Below are positions 24,652 through 36,419 of a DNA stretch of 64,000 nt, piece after piece. Both the position numbers and the translations under genes were made by a program. The notes under the pieces were generated by a model, which saw only the letters and a list, made by a program, of their open reading frames with translations, had not been told where the DNA came from and made no database searches. This DNA is from Microbotryomycetes sp. JL201. Taxonomy: Eukaryota; Basidiomycota; Microbotryomycetes. Position 1 is the stretch's first letter. Every line of letters begins with the position of its first letter. The DNA lies in the NCBI GenBank assembly GCA_033819885.1, contig JAQYUZ010000007.1, positions 1-64,000 on the forward strand, in the 5' to 3' direction.

Positions 24652-26450
24652 ATGACCCTTCACGGAGAACTCAAAGCCGACCTCTTGCCGACAAGTGGAC
24701 TCGATCAGGTACCTGTCTTGACGAGTACAAAGCTTTCAGATGCAGAATCGGGCAATTCTGAAAAGGAAGAGCGGCGGCAAAACCGTAAGCTGCTGCGAAA
24801 GATCGACTGGTGCCTCATGCCAGTTTGCTGCACGTGCGTAGGGTTGGCATTCGTGGACCGCCAAGTGAGTGGTCATCACTGAAATGTGTATGCCTCGACT
24901 TGTTTACATCTGACCATTTCATGATAGTCTCTGGGCAACGCCAGTATCTTTGGGTTAATCACAGATAATCACCTCGTCGGTCTTCAATACTCGTGGTTGA
25001 CAACCGTCTTTTACGCAAGTTCAAGGCCAGAATCGAAATTCCTGCCTCTTGGTCTGACAAGTTCTAAACATTCGTTAGCTTGGGTACATGGTCTGGGAAC
25101 TACCAGCGAATCTGCTGTTGCACAAGTTCGAGGTAGGTCATGTACTCAGTTTGATGATGTTCCTCTGGGGAGGCAAGTCGCATGCTGCAGCTGTGCTCCT
25201 ATGCTTTCAGCCTGTTGTCCTGACCGAAGACACTGCAGCCATGGTTCTTTTGATCGCCGCTTGCCACAACTTTGCTCAATTGGCGGCGGTCCGATGTCTG
25301 ATGGGCGCTTTCGAGTCGGCTGTCACGCCTGGACTTTTGCTCGTCATGTCAGACTTTTACACGACGCGGGAGCAGGCTTCGCGCGTGCTCTTCTGGTCAT
25401 CGGGAAATCAACTCTTCTCGAGCTTCTGCGGCGTGATCACCTTTCTGCTCGGCAGACACGCAGAACGTCACCCAAACGGACTGGCTGGCTGGCAATTGAT
25501 CCATATAGTGCTAGGTAGTATTTCGATCGCTGTCTCTGTGGTCGTTTTCTTCCAGCTCGGCTCGATCGATCGCGTTTGGTGGCTCAACACGGAACAGAAA
25601 GAACATGTGCGCCAAAGAGTCATCGCCAACAAGACCAACACTCATCGCGTTCGGACATGGAGCTGGCATCAGGCGCGCGAATGCTTGTACGATCCTCAAG
25701 TGTGGCTTCTAAGCTTGACGATGGCCACGTTGTGCGTTCCTAATGGCGCTCTGTCGTCCTTTATTGCTCAAGTCATTCGCGCATTGGGCTTTACGAGCCT
25801 CCACACTGTTTTGCTTCAAATTCCACTGAGCGCATGCAATGTCCTCGCGATTGGATTGTCTATCTTGGTCGACCTAAGGTGGAACAATCTACGACTTGTC
25901 ATGTGCGCCTTGTGGCCACTCGTTACGCTATCAGGCTTGATTGTGCTATTAGCTCTGCCCGTTTCGCCCGCTTACAAGGTGTGTATTCACGTCACAACTC
26001 TGCATTTGCGAGCGAGGACACGGATTGATCAAGACATTTTCCCAGTGGCACAAGTACGCCATGACTCTTCTCGTCACGTTGTTCTCGGTCGCGATTTTCT
26101 TCATCTATTCACTCGTGCCGAGCAATATTGCCGGACGAACGAAAAAGACGGTCGTTTCGTCTTGCGTATTTGTGGCATACTGCGTCGGCAATGCTTGCGG
26201 AGGACTCGTCTTCAAGCCAAGAGACGCGCCCAGGTTTCACACAGGGTTGATAGTGTGTATGGCTTGCTTGGGTGCGGCGTCAGGCCTCGCGGCAACTTTG
26301 CGGATGTATTACGTTCGAACGAATGCAGCGAGAGACAAGGCTGCAAGCGAGGCGGGGCTAGGCGAGGTCGAACGACAAAGACTTGGCACAGAAGCTGGCG
26401 AGCGAGACGTGACCGATGTCGAAAATGTTCATTTCCGATATAGTTATTGA
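24652..26450 (+). CDS. MFS permease of the anion:cation symporter (ACS, Dal5-like) family
   Basis: Plasma-membrane transporter with about twelve membrane spans. Relatives carry allantoate, vitamins (biotin, pantothenate, nicotinate) or other organic anions, and the substrate is not predictable. Five exons (24652-24864, 24928-25014, 25079-25172, 25239-25978, 26046-26450) sum exactly to 512 residues, the usual length. Family landmarks: FVDRQSLGNASIFGL in the first span, a VFYLGYMVWELPANLLLHKF block like the FY...E-P-S/A-N-L segment of ACS proteins, RCLMGAFESAVTPG, and SNIAGRTKKTVVSSCVFVAYCVGN near the C terminus. Introns 2 and 3 have GC donors (GCAAGT at 25015 and 25173), and only these junctions keep the frame and give VFY|LGYMV and FLWG|AMVL. 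The TTP-like acidic tail is cytosolic. Confidence 0.9.
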
Positions 26451-26592
26451 TGCTGTCGATGTAAATCCGGTTTCAAGGACACGAGAGTGGTCACGTGCTC
26501 TGGCGGTGCCGGCGGGCAATACGAGCCGCGGCGTTTTTGACCCTGTCCGGCGAAATAGTGGTCGTCACGCCGCGCGTGCAGGCGGTGCATGC

Positions 26593-29250
26593 ATGTCTGA
26601 GCGCGAGAAAAGGTCATTCAGGGCGTGTGTGCCCTGCAGGAAAGCCAAGGTGAGGACGGTGCTTGTTGCGTGGGGCCGACCGGCAGCTGAGAACCGCGAT
26701 ACGCTCATACACAGACTCGATGTAACGGCCTACAACCGTGTCAAAGGTGGACAAGTAGCATTCAAGCTGTATCTGCAGATTCCTGACGATCAATCGCGCA
26801 ATCGCGGCATTTCAATGCAGATGTTTGAGGCAACACATACCCGCAAGCTGCCTGTTCGCGACATCAAAGGGCACTAAAACAGGCAGCAGCCACTTTCCGT
26901 CAGTTTCGGTCTAATTATTTCGGCCCAAGCAGCCTCTGCATAGCGTAGGTAATGGCTGACAGCGATGCCATCTTCAGATACCAACGACCAGGTCAAGCTG
27001 GCCCAGACACATCGCCAGAGCCTGCAGACGAGGCACAATCATTGCCTGTCATTCTGTCACAATTGAGATCGCTCGAGCGAGACCAAGCAAAGGCGTCAAC
27101 AGATTTGGCGAGGTTGCAGAAACTCGTCAGCAAGACTCTGATGAAATCAGATCCAGCGGCAGCGGCCTTGCACGGGCTGGACCAGCAGCAGCGCGCAGAC
27201 TACAACTCGATTGATGGCGACGCGCCTCGATACGCTAGGTCAGACACGCCAATGTCAGACGTATCAGAGTTGGACGCCACAATCAACAGCCCAGATTTTG
27301 TTGGAGGTCCGTGTGCTCGAGCCGTAGCTGATTCTATTATTGAGACTGAGGAGAATGATCTGTCCACCTAGCTGGCCTCATTCCCGCATCATTAGTGCCA
27401 GACTTGATCGAGAACGTGAGTTCCAAAACTACCGCGATATCAGAATAAAGGCTGAATGCATCGATTGCGTAGTACTACAAGTGCATCGCGACGAGGATTG
27501 CATTGTAGGTCGCTTCAAGCTTCAGCCTGCCCCACCATTTTGCTCAACTTTAGCTTGTCCCAGCCTGCTGCCGATCCCCTCATTCGACAAATTACCACCG
27601 CGATCGATTCTTCGCAACACGGCGCTAACTTTGGCGCTGAGAACGCTGCCCGGTCAAGATATGATGGAACGTTTTGCTCAGTGTATCACCAGATTGGGCC
27701 GAGTCTTGCATGCCGTTCATACGCTTCCGCCGCCGGCAACACTCAACGAACACCATGACAGAGTTCACGCCATGGCCCTGTATAGCGTCTTCATGTCGGA
27801 TCTTCCTATGTGCCGCAAGACAATCATCGAAGCGATGGACGCCGGCTTGCACCGCTCTAGGGCCGTTTTGCTCACCATGCTCAAATCGGCTTGCGCAAAC
27901 AAAGACAGCGTGCCGAAAGAAGATTTATCCCGCGCCATGTACCATTTTGACTTGTGGTTGAGCACGTTGACGGTTGACAATTTCTTGACTTTGTACTTGG
28001 ACGTGCCGCCGCTCGTGACGATGGTCGACCGGCACGACGCGATCGAGCTCGTCCACTTCATGTTCAAAGAAGGCGTCGCCACACCTTGGCTCGTTGTCGC
28101 TGGAGCTTACTCTCAAATGAGTTCGCTCGTCAACATCGGGCAGAACGACTTGGCCACGTATCGACGTGGCTCGCAACCGCTGACCGCCATGGACTTGTCG
28201 CGACTTCGGACAGTTTTGTCGTTGCATGACCAGTGGATTGAAAGGACGACGCAGTCGCGAGACGCCGAACGAGGTGCCTTGCCAGGTTTGACCATTGCTG
28301 CCGCTTTGGGTCAACTATCGTGCATGCGCTGCTGCTTTGAGCCTGTCGACATCACCGTTCGCCACCAAAGGAGCGAGTTTCTCAAGCGCGCAGTTGGAGC
28401 GGCCGAGCATTTGATGCAAACAGCTCTCAATTCCGAACTGTACCGGAAAGCCTTACGATACAGTATTGAGTTTGTGTTCTACAACTCGTTCACGCTCGTT
28501 CACCAGTTTTGCGTTTTTGCGTTCAAGCACATCAGTGATGTCTACGACTTTAGAAAAGTATTGCCGTCACTCAAGATGTATCACGAATTGATGCGAGCAA
28601 ACTTTTGCGCACCGCACCGAGACGATATGGCGACAAAGCTGGCAGAGATGGGTAAAGAGTTGGACCAAGCTATGGAAGAGTATGAAGCGCAAAGTCCGAG
28701 GTCGGCCATGTCAGGTGGACTGAAAGCGATACCAATTGGCTTGCCGGGATCTCAAATCATTAGTAGCAATACCGTCGTGGGCGCGACAATGCCGACCGTC
28801 AATGTCAGGCAAGTTTCTTCCTCGACGCCATCTCCTGGACCTACAACAACCACGCACGTCACGCTGCCAACTCAAAACAATCAGAACAATAATGTCTCCA
28901 ACACTGGTCACTCGTTGTCATCGCCAAATCCTGTTCAAAATCATCGACAGCAACAATTGTCGTCTCAACCCCAGACACAGACAACCCTATCCTTACCGCC
29001 GTCGCTGGAATGGAACACTGGATCGTTTGATTTCTTTTCGACCAGCAACCTTGATCTCGTGATTGATTCTGATTGGCTTGGTTCGTCGTCAAGCTTTGAT
29101 CATCAAGGAGCAGCAGAAGGAGGAGGAGGAGGTGGAGACGACTCTGGAGGTATCATGTTTGACGAGAATGCCGCGGCGGCCATGATAGAGATTGCAAGAG
29201 GTAACAGTGTCGGAGGGTTCGGATTCGGGTTTGAACCCGGTCAATTGTGA
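26593..29250 (+). CDS. Zn2Cys6 (Gal4-type) fungal transcription factor
   Basis: DNA-binding regulator. The zinc cluster is assembled from three exons: CVPCRKAK, then TRCNGLQPCQR, then CLRQHIPASC, giving C-x2-C-x6-C-x5-C-x2-C-x8-C, the exact family spacing. Splicing around 26649/26705 and 26752/26819 is required for the six cysteines. A further intron ends near 26963, after which comes a heptad-like stretch (LSQLRSLERDQAKASTDLARL), as found behind many zinc clusters for dimerisation. The large 3' exon (about 27500-29250) encodes the regulatory region seen in this class (TLPGQDMMERF, YHFDLWLSTLTVDNFLTLYL) and a Gln/Asn/Ser-rich tail. Exon edges between 27300 and 27500 are unclear. Neighbouring a permease raises the possibility that it regulates it, but nothing in the sequence proves that. 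Confidence 0.85.
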
Positions 29251-29445
29251 ATGTTGTTCGCAGCGTGTGTAAGAGCACTTGGTCATTCTGCCATCTCCCT
29301 TCCTTTGTTTATATGCTTGTGTTGAAATTACAAGGAACAGATTATGTACTGATATCAAGGAACCTTAGTTTTACGACAAGACCTGCGTCCTCGAGTTGGG
29401 TCAGCTCCCGCTCTGCAACAGCTGTCCACCTTGAACGCCGGCAAG

Positions 29446-30864
29446 TTAACTGACCGCGAGTAGGACAATAGTGAGAACGAGCACAAAGACCAAGAACAAA
29501 CAAAACATGCGTTTGCCCGCTTTGCGTTGGTAAGCATGAGCTTCTGTCAGCTGGACAGAGGCGTTGCGAGTGTCGTTGGCGACATTTCTGACGTTTGTCT
29601 CGATGTTGTCTGCAGGAGGTCACTCCAATGTCAGTCTCTTCTCTCGCAAACACAGCTACGAAGCGACAAATTCAGACAGTGTGAATAGGCGCACCAATCA
29701 TGCTCTGTTGCTCTCCAACAATCTGTCCAAGATCTTTGAATATTTGATTTAGTTCTGTGATGCCTTGCTCGATTTGCTCAATCTCGTTCTCTCGTTCTTG
29801 AATCAGCTGCTCTTGGAACTCGACCTCCGAGTCTGGGACGCCATGGACGAGTGCTTGTTGCTGTTGTTGTTGCTGTAATCTAAGCCATGTTGCCAATATG
29901 ATCAGTCCATCCAATTGAGCGCAGGTATACGGACGCACGGGCTCGTTTCTGCCAACTCTACCGCGTTGGCGCCTTGTTCGTCTCGGCTGTTTTTGTCGAT
30001 TCGAGGATCGTCAGTCGAGGGGACAAATGCAGAGAGGCTCGGGGGCAGGCTTGACTGACAACAAAGTGTCGTTGGCTGACGACGACGATGGGTCTGTATG
30101 AATGGTCGCCTTTGCCCTTTCGACAAACAACCGTTGCCGCTCCGCAGATCGTTTCTGAGCTTGTTGGAACGACTGCAAAGCCTTTTGAAAGTCGCTCGAT
30201 ACTTTTTGTTGCTCGTGCCGATGAAACCGCTGCACATCAAAACAGTCTTGGGAGTGAGTATGCCGTGTGCTGGGCGAGGTGTGAAGGCAGTGGCGCTAGT
30301 CTCTTACATTTGAAGTTCCGAGGTCCCAATTTGCGAATCGTTTGACGTCGGCTGTCGAGTCCTTGACGACGTCACGTGTTGCATCAGTCAGGTTGTGCCT
30401 GCATGCCGTTTGTTAAGCGGCAGTACAGTGTCACGGTGATCAGCCAAACGGAAGCGAGTGAGCATGGGGCGCGCGCCACTGACAGCTTGTTGCGCAAGTC
30501 CGGCGTGTCCCTCGTCGAGCCCAACAGGTCTACGAGTTTTGTGATGGCCGATACGTTTGCGTTGATTTTGTGTATCTGAATTGACACGGCGCGGTGCAGC
30601 TGCTTAAACTCGAGATCGTCATCTGCGCCGGTGCGGTCAGTGCGACGCATCTCGACGCGCGGCCCGGGCAAGCAGCGAGCTACCTGGTGAGATGTCCGTG
30701 TCTCGTGCGAGCGTGGCCCGCTCGCCGAGTCCGCGTTCGAGGTCTTGGAAGCTCTGTCGGGCCCGAAGGTGCGTGACGTCGCGTGCCGACCATGCACGAG
30801 GTCAGCTGCAGGCTACAGGGACAAATAGGCATGTGCAACGTAGAACAAAGCTTTGACTTGCCAT
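29446..30864 (-). CDS. pep12: Pep12-like Qa-SNARE (endosomal syntaxin)
   Basis: Membrane-fusion syntaxin of the late endosome/vacuole pathway. The N terminus begins MSFQDLERG, the Pep12-type start, followed by the Habc segment (VSIQIHKINANVSAITKLVD, LGSTRDTPDLRNKL), a Gln-rich linker, the SNARE motif around IQERENEIEQIEQGITELNQ with its central glutamine, and a C-terminal membrane anchor (FCLFLVFVLVLTIVLLAV) before TAA at 29446-29448. The first exon contributes only the ATG (30862-30864). It is followed directly by a 108-nt GC-AG intron (30754-30861, donor GCAAGT, with ctgac some 50-60 nt before the acceptor) and then by AGCTTCCAAGACC (Ser-Phe-Gln-Asp). Without this splice the ATG leads to a stop after 20 codons. 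Divergent from sec24. Confidence 0.88.
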
Positions 30865-30967
30865 TTGAGCTGGCGCGCTGGGCTGGGCGTGGCAGCCCTT
30901 GTGAGTGGTTGTGGTTATAGATTGTGTTAGTCCGTCGCTAATTCGATTACTGCTCGGCCTCTCGCCA
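30865..30967. promoter_or_regulatory. 103-bp divergent promoter of pep12 and sec24
   Basis: Start codons of a late-endosomal SNARE and a COPII coat subunit lie back to back with 103 bp between them, so both 5' untranslated regions and core promoters must fit here. I see no clear TATA box. A GT-rich stretch lies at about 30900-30930. Confidence 0.55.
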
Positions 30968-33900
30968 ATGCAGTACTCGCAGCCGCCGCCGCCTGGTCCG
31001 TCCAGGAGCCCAGCGGCGGGCATGCAGCCACCTGCATCGTTTCAGCCTCGGCCAGGCCAGCAGCAGCCGCAGCAGCCGCCTCAGCCACCATCTGGACCGG
31101 TACAGGGCAGGCCGTTCCCTCAACACTCGCCAGCGCCGCCGTTCCAACAGCAGCAGCAACCAAGGCCGCCTGTTCATCATCAACAGCAGCAGAACGGCAC
31201 ACACGCGCCGTCGCTGCACCCGAACGCGGCCGCGCAGCCGATGCCGCACCCGCAGCAGCAACATGGACACGCGCCAGGCCGACAGCCCTCGCCACGCGTC
31301 CCCGTCGCCCCAGCTGCCGATCAACAGCTGGCAGAGTCGATGAAACGCGTCAATCTGCAGCAGCAGCCTCCATCGCAGCAGCAGCAGCAGGCTCAGCCTC
31401 AGGCTCAGGCTCTTCAGCCGCCTGCACCCCACCCGCCGCCATCGCGACAGGCGAGTTGCCTGATCATCTCACGCGCACTCGACCAAGACGCTGACATGGG
31501 TCCATGCATTCTCAGGATGGGGCAGTATCGCCTGCAGCGCCGCGCACAAAGCGATCCGCGCGAGCGTACCACCAACCGACTCAGCAGGAGCAGCAACAAC
31601 TGCAGCAGCATGCCGGCGCCAACCCTTACCAAGACCAGGGAATGCACTCAGACGGCCCCAGCTACCAAGACCATAACCACCCACCGCTTCATCAGCAGCA
31701 GCAACAACAGCCACACTCTGCGCAGCGCTTTCAGCAGCCGCCGTATGCTCAGCAGCAACACTTTCAGCAACCGCCCGCTCACCAGCAGCCACCTCAACAA
31801 CAGTTCGAACAACAACGCGCACCCATGCCCGTCAATCAGGCCAGCATGCCTCCGCCAGAACCTACAACGGGCATCCCGCAACCGCCACACTCGGCCGGCC
31901 AGCGTATCCCCGGCAAGATGCGCGTCAGAATTGACCCGGACCACATTCCTTCACCTGTCACCGTGCAAGAGGCAGATCAACAACTGTACAAGGACGAGCC
32001 CTATTTGACGTGCTCGCGCACTTCGGCTCCACTTTCAACGACAGACTTTGTCGCGATCGACCAGGGTACGCATCAGACCCATATTGAACTACACTGGGCA
32101 AAGAAATCTAATCAAACTCCCGCTTTTGCGTGCGCCAGGCAACTGCAATCCGCGCTTCATGCGGATGACGACGTACAACCTGCCAAACTCTGACGACCTG
32201 GCACACGCTGCACAGATCCCGCTGGGTATCATCGTGCAGCCATTTGCACAGGTCAGAGACGGCGAGGCGCCCGTACCTGTCGTCGGCTTTAGTGAGGATG
32301 GACCGCCGAGGTGCCAGCGGTGTCGCGGTTACATCAACCCTTGGTGCTTGTTTGTTGAAGGAGGTCAGAAGTTCTTGTGCAATCTTTGTGGCGCAGCAAC
32401 GGATGGTCAGTTGTGCGGATCCAATTTCGCGCGCTTCGCTACTGACCAGAGTTTTTTACCCTGGATCAATCCGGCAGTTGCTCCATCATACTTTAGCCAT
32501 CTCGACATGTCGCAGCGGCGAATGGACCTCGACCAGCGCCCTGAATTGAGACAGGGATCGGTTGATTTTCTTGTCGGCAAAGACTATTGGGTCCAAAAGA
32601 ATCCTAGTCTGCCAACATCAGAAGCGCGCGAACCGGTGCCACTCAACTACGTGTTTGCGATCGACGTCAGCTGGACGAGCATGCGGTGCGGACTAGTCAA
32701 AGAGGTTGTCGAAGGCCTCAGAGAGCTTTTGTACCCTTCAAAAGATTCTGACGGGCAAGATTCAGGATCACGAATCGCGCCTGGTTGCAGAATCGGGATT
32801 CTCACCTTTGACAAGACTGTCAACTTTTTCAACTTGAGACCAGGATTGGATCAGGCTCAAATGTTGGTCGTGCCCGACATTGAGGAAATGTTTTTGCCCA
32901 TGATGGAGGGCTTCCTCGTCGACCCGTACGAGTCGAGGTACGTTGCGTCTTGAGGTCCGTTGGCCGATAGCTGAGTCCATTTTGTGCGGGAGCAGAAGCG
33001 TGATCGAGAACCTGCTCGATTCTCTACCCAACTTGACAGCAGAGACGTCCATCACGGAAGCTGCGATCGGCGGACCGATCAAAGCGGCCATGCTCGCTTT
33101 AAAGCAATTCGGCGGGCAGATTAACATTTTCCAAACGTCGTTGCCTACGATCGGCCCGGGCAGCTTGAAGCACCGCGAAGATAACAAGCTGTACGGGACA
33201 GACAAGGAAAAGACATTGTTTGTACCGCAAGATCCTTTCTACAGGCAGACGGCCGAAGAGTGCGCAGAGTTGGGGATCGGCGTCAACCTGTTTTTGTTTC
33301 CGACGCAATATATTGACGTGGCGACGCTAGGTCAGTCTAAGAGGTTGCTCGCTCGCAAGCAATATCTTGTTCCGGCCGGTTCAGCTGACGGGTAGATATT
33401 ACAACACAGGCGCTTTGCCGGGCATGTCTGGAGGCGAGCTGTACTTTCATCCACGGTTCGATCCGACACGTGACGGCAAGAAGCTGCGGAACGAGATTGC
33501 AAGGGTCGTCACCCGCGAGACTGGTTACAGCACGACGATGCGAATTCGGTGTTCTAACGGTTCGTCGTACACGGCTTGAACCGTGTTTCTCCCACTACCG
33601 TATCTGACACTCTCTCTTTGTTCTGGTCTCGCTCTTGCCCTTGCATTAGGCCTTCGAGTACAAGAACACTATGGCAACTTTTTCCAGCGCAACGTGACCG
33701 ACCTCGAGTTTGGCATGATCGACAGCGACAAGGGGGTCGGTGCCCGACTGAAACACGAAGGAAAGCTGGACGACAAGACGGACGCGTTCTTCCAGTGCGC
33801 CGTTCTGTACACGAGCGCAAACGGTCAGAGGAGAGTGAGAGTGCACAACTTGGCTGTGCCCGTGACGACTTTGCTCGCCAACGTGTTTCGGTACGCCGAC

Positions 33901-35003
33901 ATGGACACGACGATCGCTCACCTGGCCAAGGAGGCTGTCTCGCAAACGACGAGCAAGACGCTCAAAGCAGTCAGGGACAATTTGACGAGCGCATGTGTCA
34001 AGGCTCTGCTTGCATACCGCAAACATTGCGCATCATCGACTTCGCCTGCCCAGGTGTGTTGAACGAGTTTTTTTGGTTGACACGAACCGCTCGGCGATAA
34101 CTGACAGACATGTGCGTTTGACTTTGTGCATGACAGCTCATCCTTCCAGAATCTTACAAACTGTTCCCGCTGTACTCTCTTGCGCTCATGAAGTCCAAGG
34201 CGCTCAAGGGTGGTCCTGTCGCCTCTGACGTGCGCATGTGGCACACGCGCCTGATCAAATCTGCGAGCGTCTCAAGCATCGTCGGCTTATTGTACCCTCG
34301 CATGTTACCAATTCACATGCTGTCTGATGACATGGGTTTCCCAGACGAACGAGGTCGGCTACGAATGCCGCCGTCGATCAGGACGAGTTATGCGAGGATG
34401 GAGCCGCACGGTTGCTATCTGGTCGAGAACGGTGAACTGGCCATTTTGTGGATCGGTCAAGCCGTGTCTCCGCAGATTCTGCAAGACTTGTACGCGGTCG
34501 ATTCGCTCGAACAACTGGATACGCGCATGGTCAGTTCCTGTTACCATGAATGGGACGATGTGATTCGGTGCTGATTGTGGACGAGCTTTCATGTGCATGT
34601 ATGCGTGTTCAGTCAACGTTGCCTCAACTGCCTACTTTGCTGTCGACCCAATTGCGCAACATTCTTGCGTCGTTCGAGATGCAACGAGGAGGCAAACACT
34701 TGCCCGTGTTGATTGCGCGACAAAATATCGACGGCACGGAAATCGAGTTCAGTAACATGCTCGTAGAAGACAGCAACAATGAACAGGTGAGCGACCGTGT
34801 CATGACTCTAGTGTGGGCCTTTTTGCGAGTTTTGCTGACCGAATTGCGACCGCTTTTCTTGGTTGTATGGTCTATGGTGGCAGTTGTCATACGTGGATGC
34901 TTTGTGCCACATTCACTCGCTGCTGCAGTCCGAGCTGATGGGCGAGAGCAACAAGAAGGAGTATTCTTCGGATGTGACCAATTCGTTTTCGACTTGGACT
35001 TGA
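30968..35003 (+). CDS. sec24: COPII coat subunit Sec24
   Basis: Cargo-binding subunit of the COPII inner coat at ER exit sites, partner of Sec23. The N-terminal 300 or so residues are Pro/Gln rich with many CAG/CAA runs, as in other Sec24 proteins. The core follows: FMRMTTYNLPNSDDL and PLGIIVQPFA, a zinc finger CQRC...CNLCG, the trunk start (PLNYVFAIDVSWTSMRCGLV), the beta-sandwich/helical part (NIFQTSLPTIGPG, KDPFYR-like block) and a gelsolin-like domain near the C terminus. The final exon ends SFSTWT with TGA at 35001-35003. Roughly ten exons with short introns (for example ending 32139, 33650 and 34137). Start MQYSQPPPPGPSRSP. Divergent from pep12. Confidence 0.93.
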
Positions 35004-35196
35004 CCGTAGCAGCACTCCCCCTTACTCTCCCTTTTTTTTTTGTTGATTTTTGGTATGTGACGAAGAGTTGTCGAAAGAGGGGACAGAGAATTGAACTTGA
35101 CGGGAACGAAAGCAATGATCTATTCTAGCAAATTGTTTGTAATGTGATCAAGTGAAGAGCCAGCAACGGTTTGGCTACCCGATTCTCTCGCTAACC

Positions 35197-36258
35197 ATGG
35201 CCCGGTCCCCGTCTCGCGACCGATCAATGTCGCGGTCGCGGTCGCGGTCGCGGACGAGGTCAATGAGCAGGTCGAGGTCACCTGCGCCGCCTTTGGCTCG
35301 TCGTGGACGCAGTCCGAGTCGATCGCGTTCGCCGTTGTCACCGCCGCCGCCGTTGCCGCGTTCTCGTTCCAGGTGAGCATGCGCCATGCATATAGCTCAG
35401 CGTTCTCAAGAAGCATATTCACTCATGACCGATGCCGCTCGCTGTAGGTCACCGCCTTTACGTCGTGGACCGGCTCCTCCTCCTCCTCGGACGATCAAGG
35501 TTGCGCGTCTGACAAAGAACGTGACGCTGCAACATCTGGACGAGATTTTCGGAGCTTACGGCAAAATTATAGACATTGACTTGCCGGTTGTCAAAGCCCG
35601 TGCGTTCGAGTTGCTTTCTTTGTTGGAGACGAACCGGTGGGCTAACTCTGTTTTGTGTGTCCTCTATACCACATTGCCAGTTGGAACGCACAAGGGCGTG
35701 GCTTGGATCGAATTCAGCAAAGTGGCTGATGCCGAGAAAGCTGAAGATTGCATGGATGGAGGATTCATTGACGGAGAGGAAGTGACAGTCAGACTGGAAG
35801 ATGATGCGCCACCACGTCCACCCGTCAGACAACCGCCTCCGCCATCTTCGTCGTTTGCAAACGCGAGGTCTGGACCTGGCATGGCGAGGGACGGGCCTAG
35901 GTTTGGAACGGGTGCAGGACGGCCCGGGTACGGCAGGATAGGTGGCGGCGGACGAGAGCCGCCTATGATTGGATCGAGAACCGGCCCTGGTCCAAGCGCC
36001 AGAGGAGGATGGGGCCAAAAGTCGAGAGATGACAGATCGAGGTCGAGGTCGCCAGCTCGTCGTCGTTCGAGCTCGAGGTCACCTGCCCGAAACCGGTCGA
36101 GATCACGGTCGAGGTCGCGCAGTCCGAAGAGGGCGCGGTCTCCGTCACCGAGACGCCGAGCTAGGTCCAGGGACGATGGAGAAAGAGCACGTGGCAGAAC
36201 GTTGTCGAGATCGCCACCGCCGTCCAAACGCCGGTCGGCCTCGCCAATGCGTGAGTAG
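35197..36258 (+). CDS. RNPS1-like SR-rich RRM protein
   Basis: Nuclear RNA-binding protein of the RNPS1 type (splicing activator, peripheral exon-junction/ASAP component). Three exons (35197-35372, 35448-35599, 35681-36258) sum to 301 residues. Order: N-terminal RS domain (SRDRSMSRSRSRSRTRSMSR), one RRM at about 75-150 with TIKVARLTKNVTLQHLDEIF as the first strand and helix and GVAWIEFSKVADAEKAEDCM as the RNP1 side, a Gly/Pro linker, and a second RS/RSP tail. The arginine-serine codons are biased to CGGTCG-type repeats, which leaves long but meaningless open frames on the opposite strand. Tandem with the gene downstream, only 161 bp away. Confidence 0.88.
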
Positions 36259-36419
36259 AGACGCAGTTGACAGGATAAAAGTCGTTTTGAGCTTGTCCTG
36301 AAATGACGAAGGATGTATTCTGTGATTGTGCCGTTGTCAGTTGCATAGGCGAGGGCGCGCTCGGGCCCTGTTTCGTCTTTGGTCTGTTGCCGTCCTTCCC
36401 TTTGTGCGAATTTCTGACG

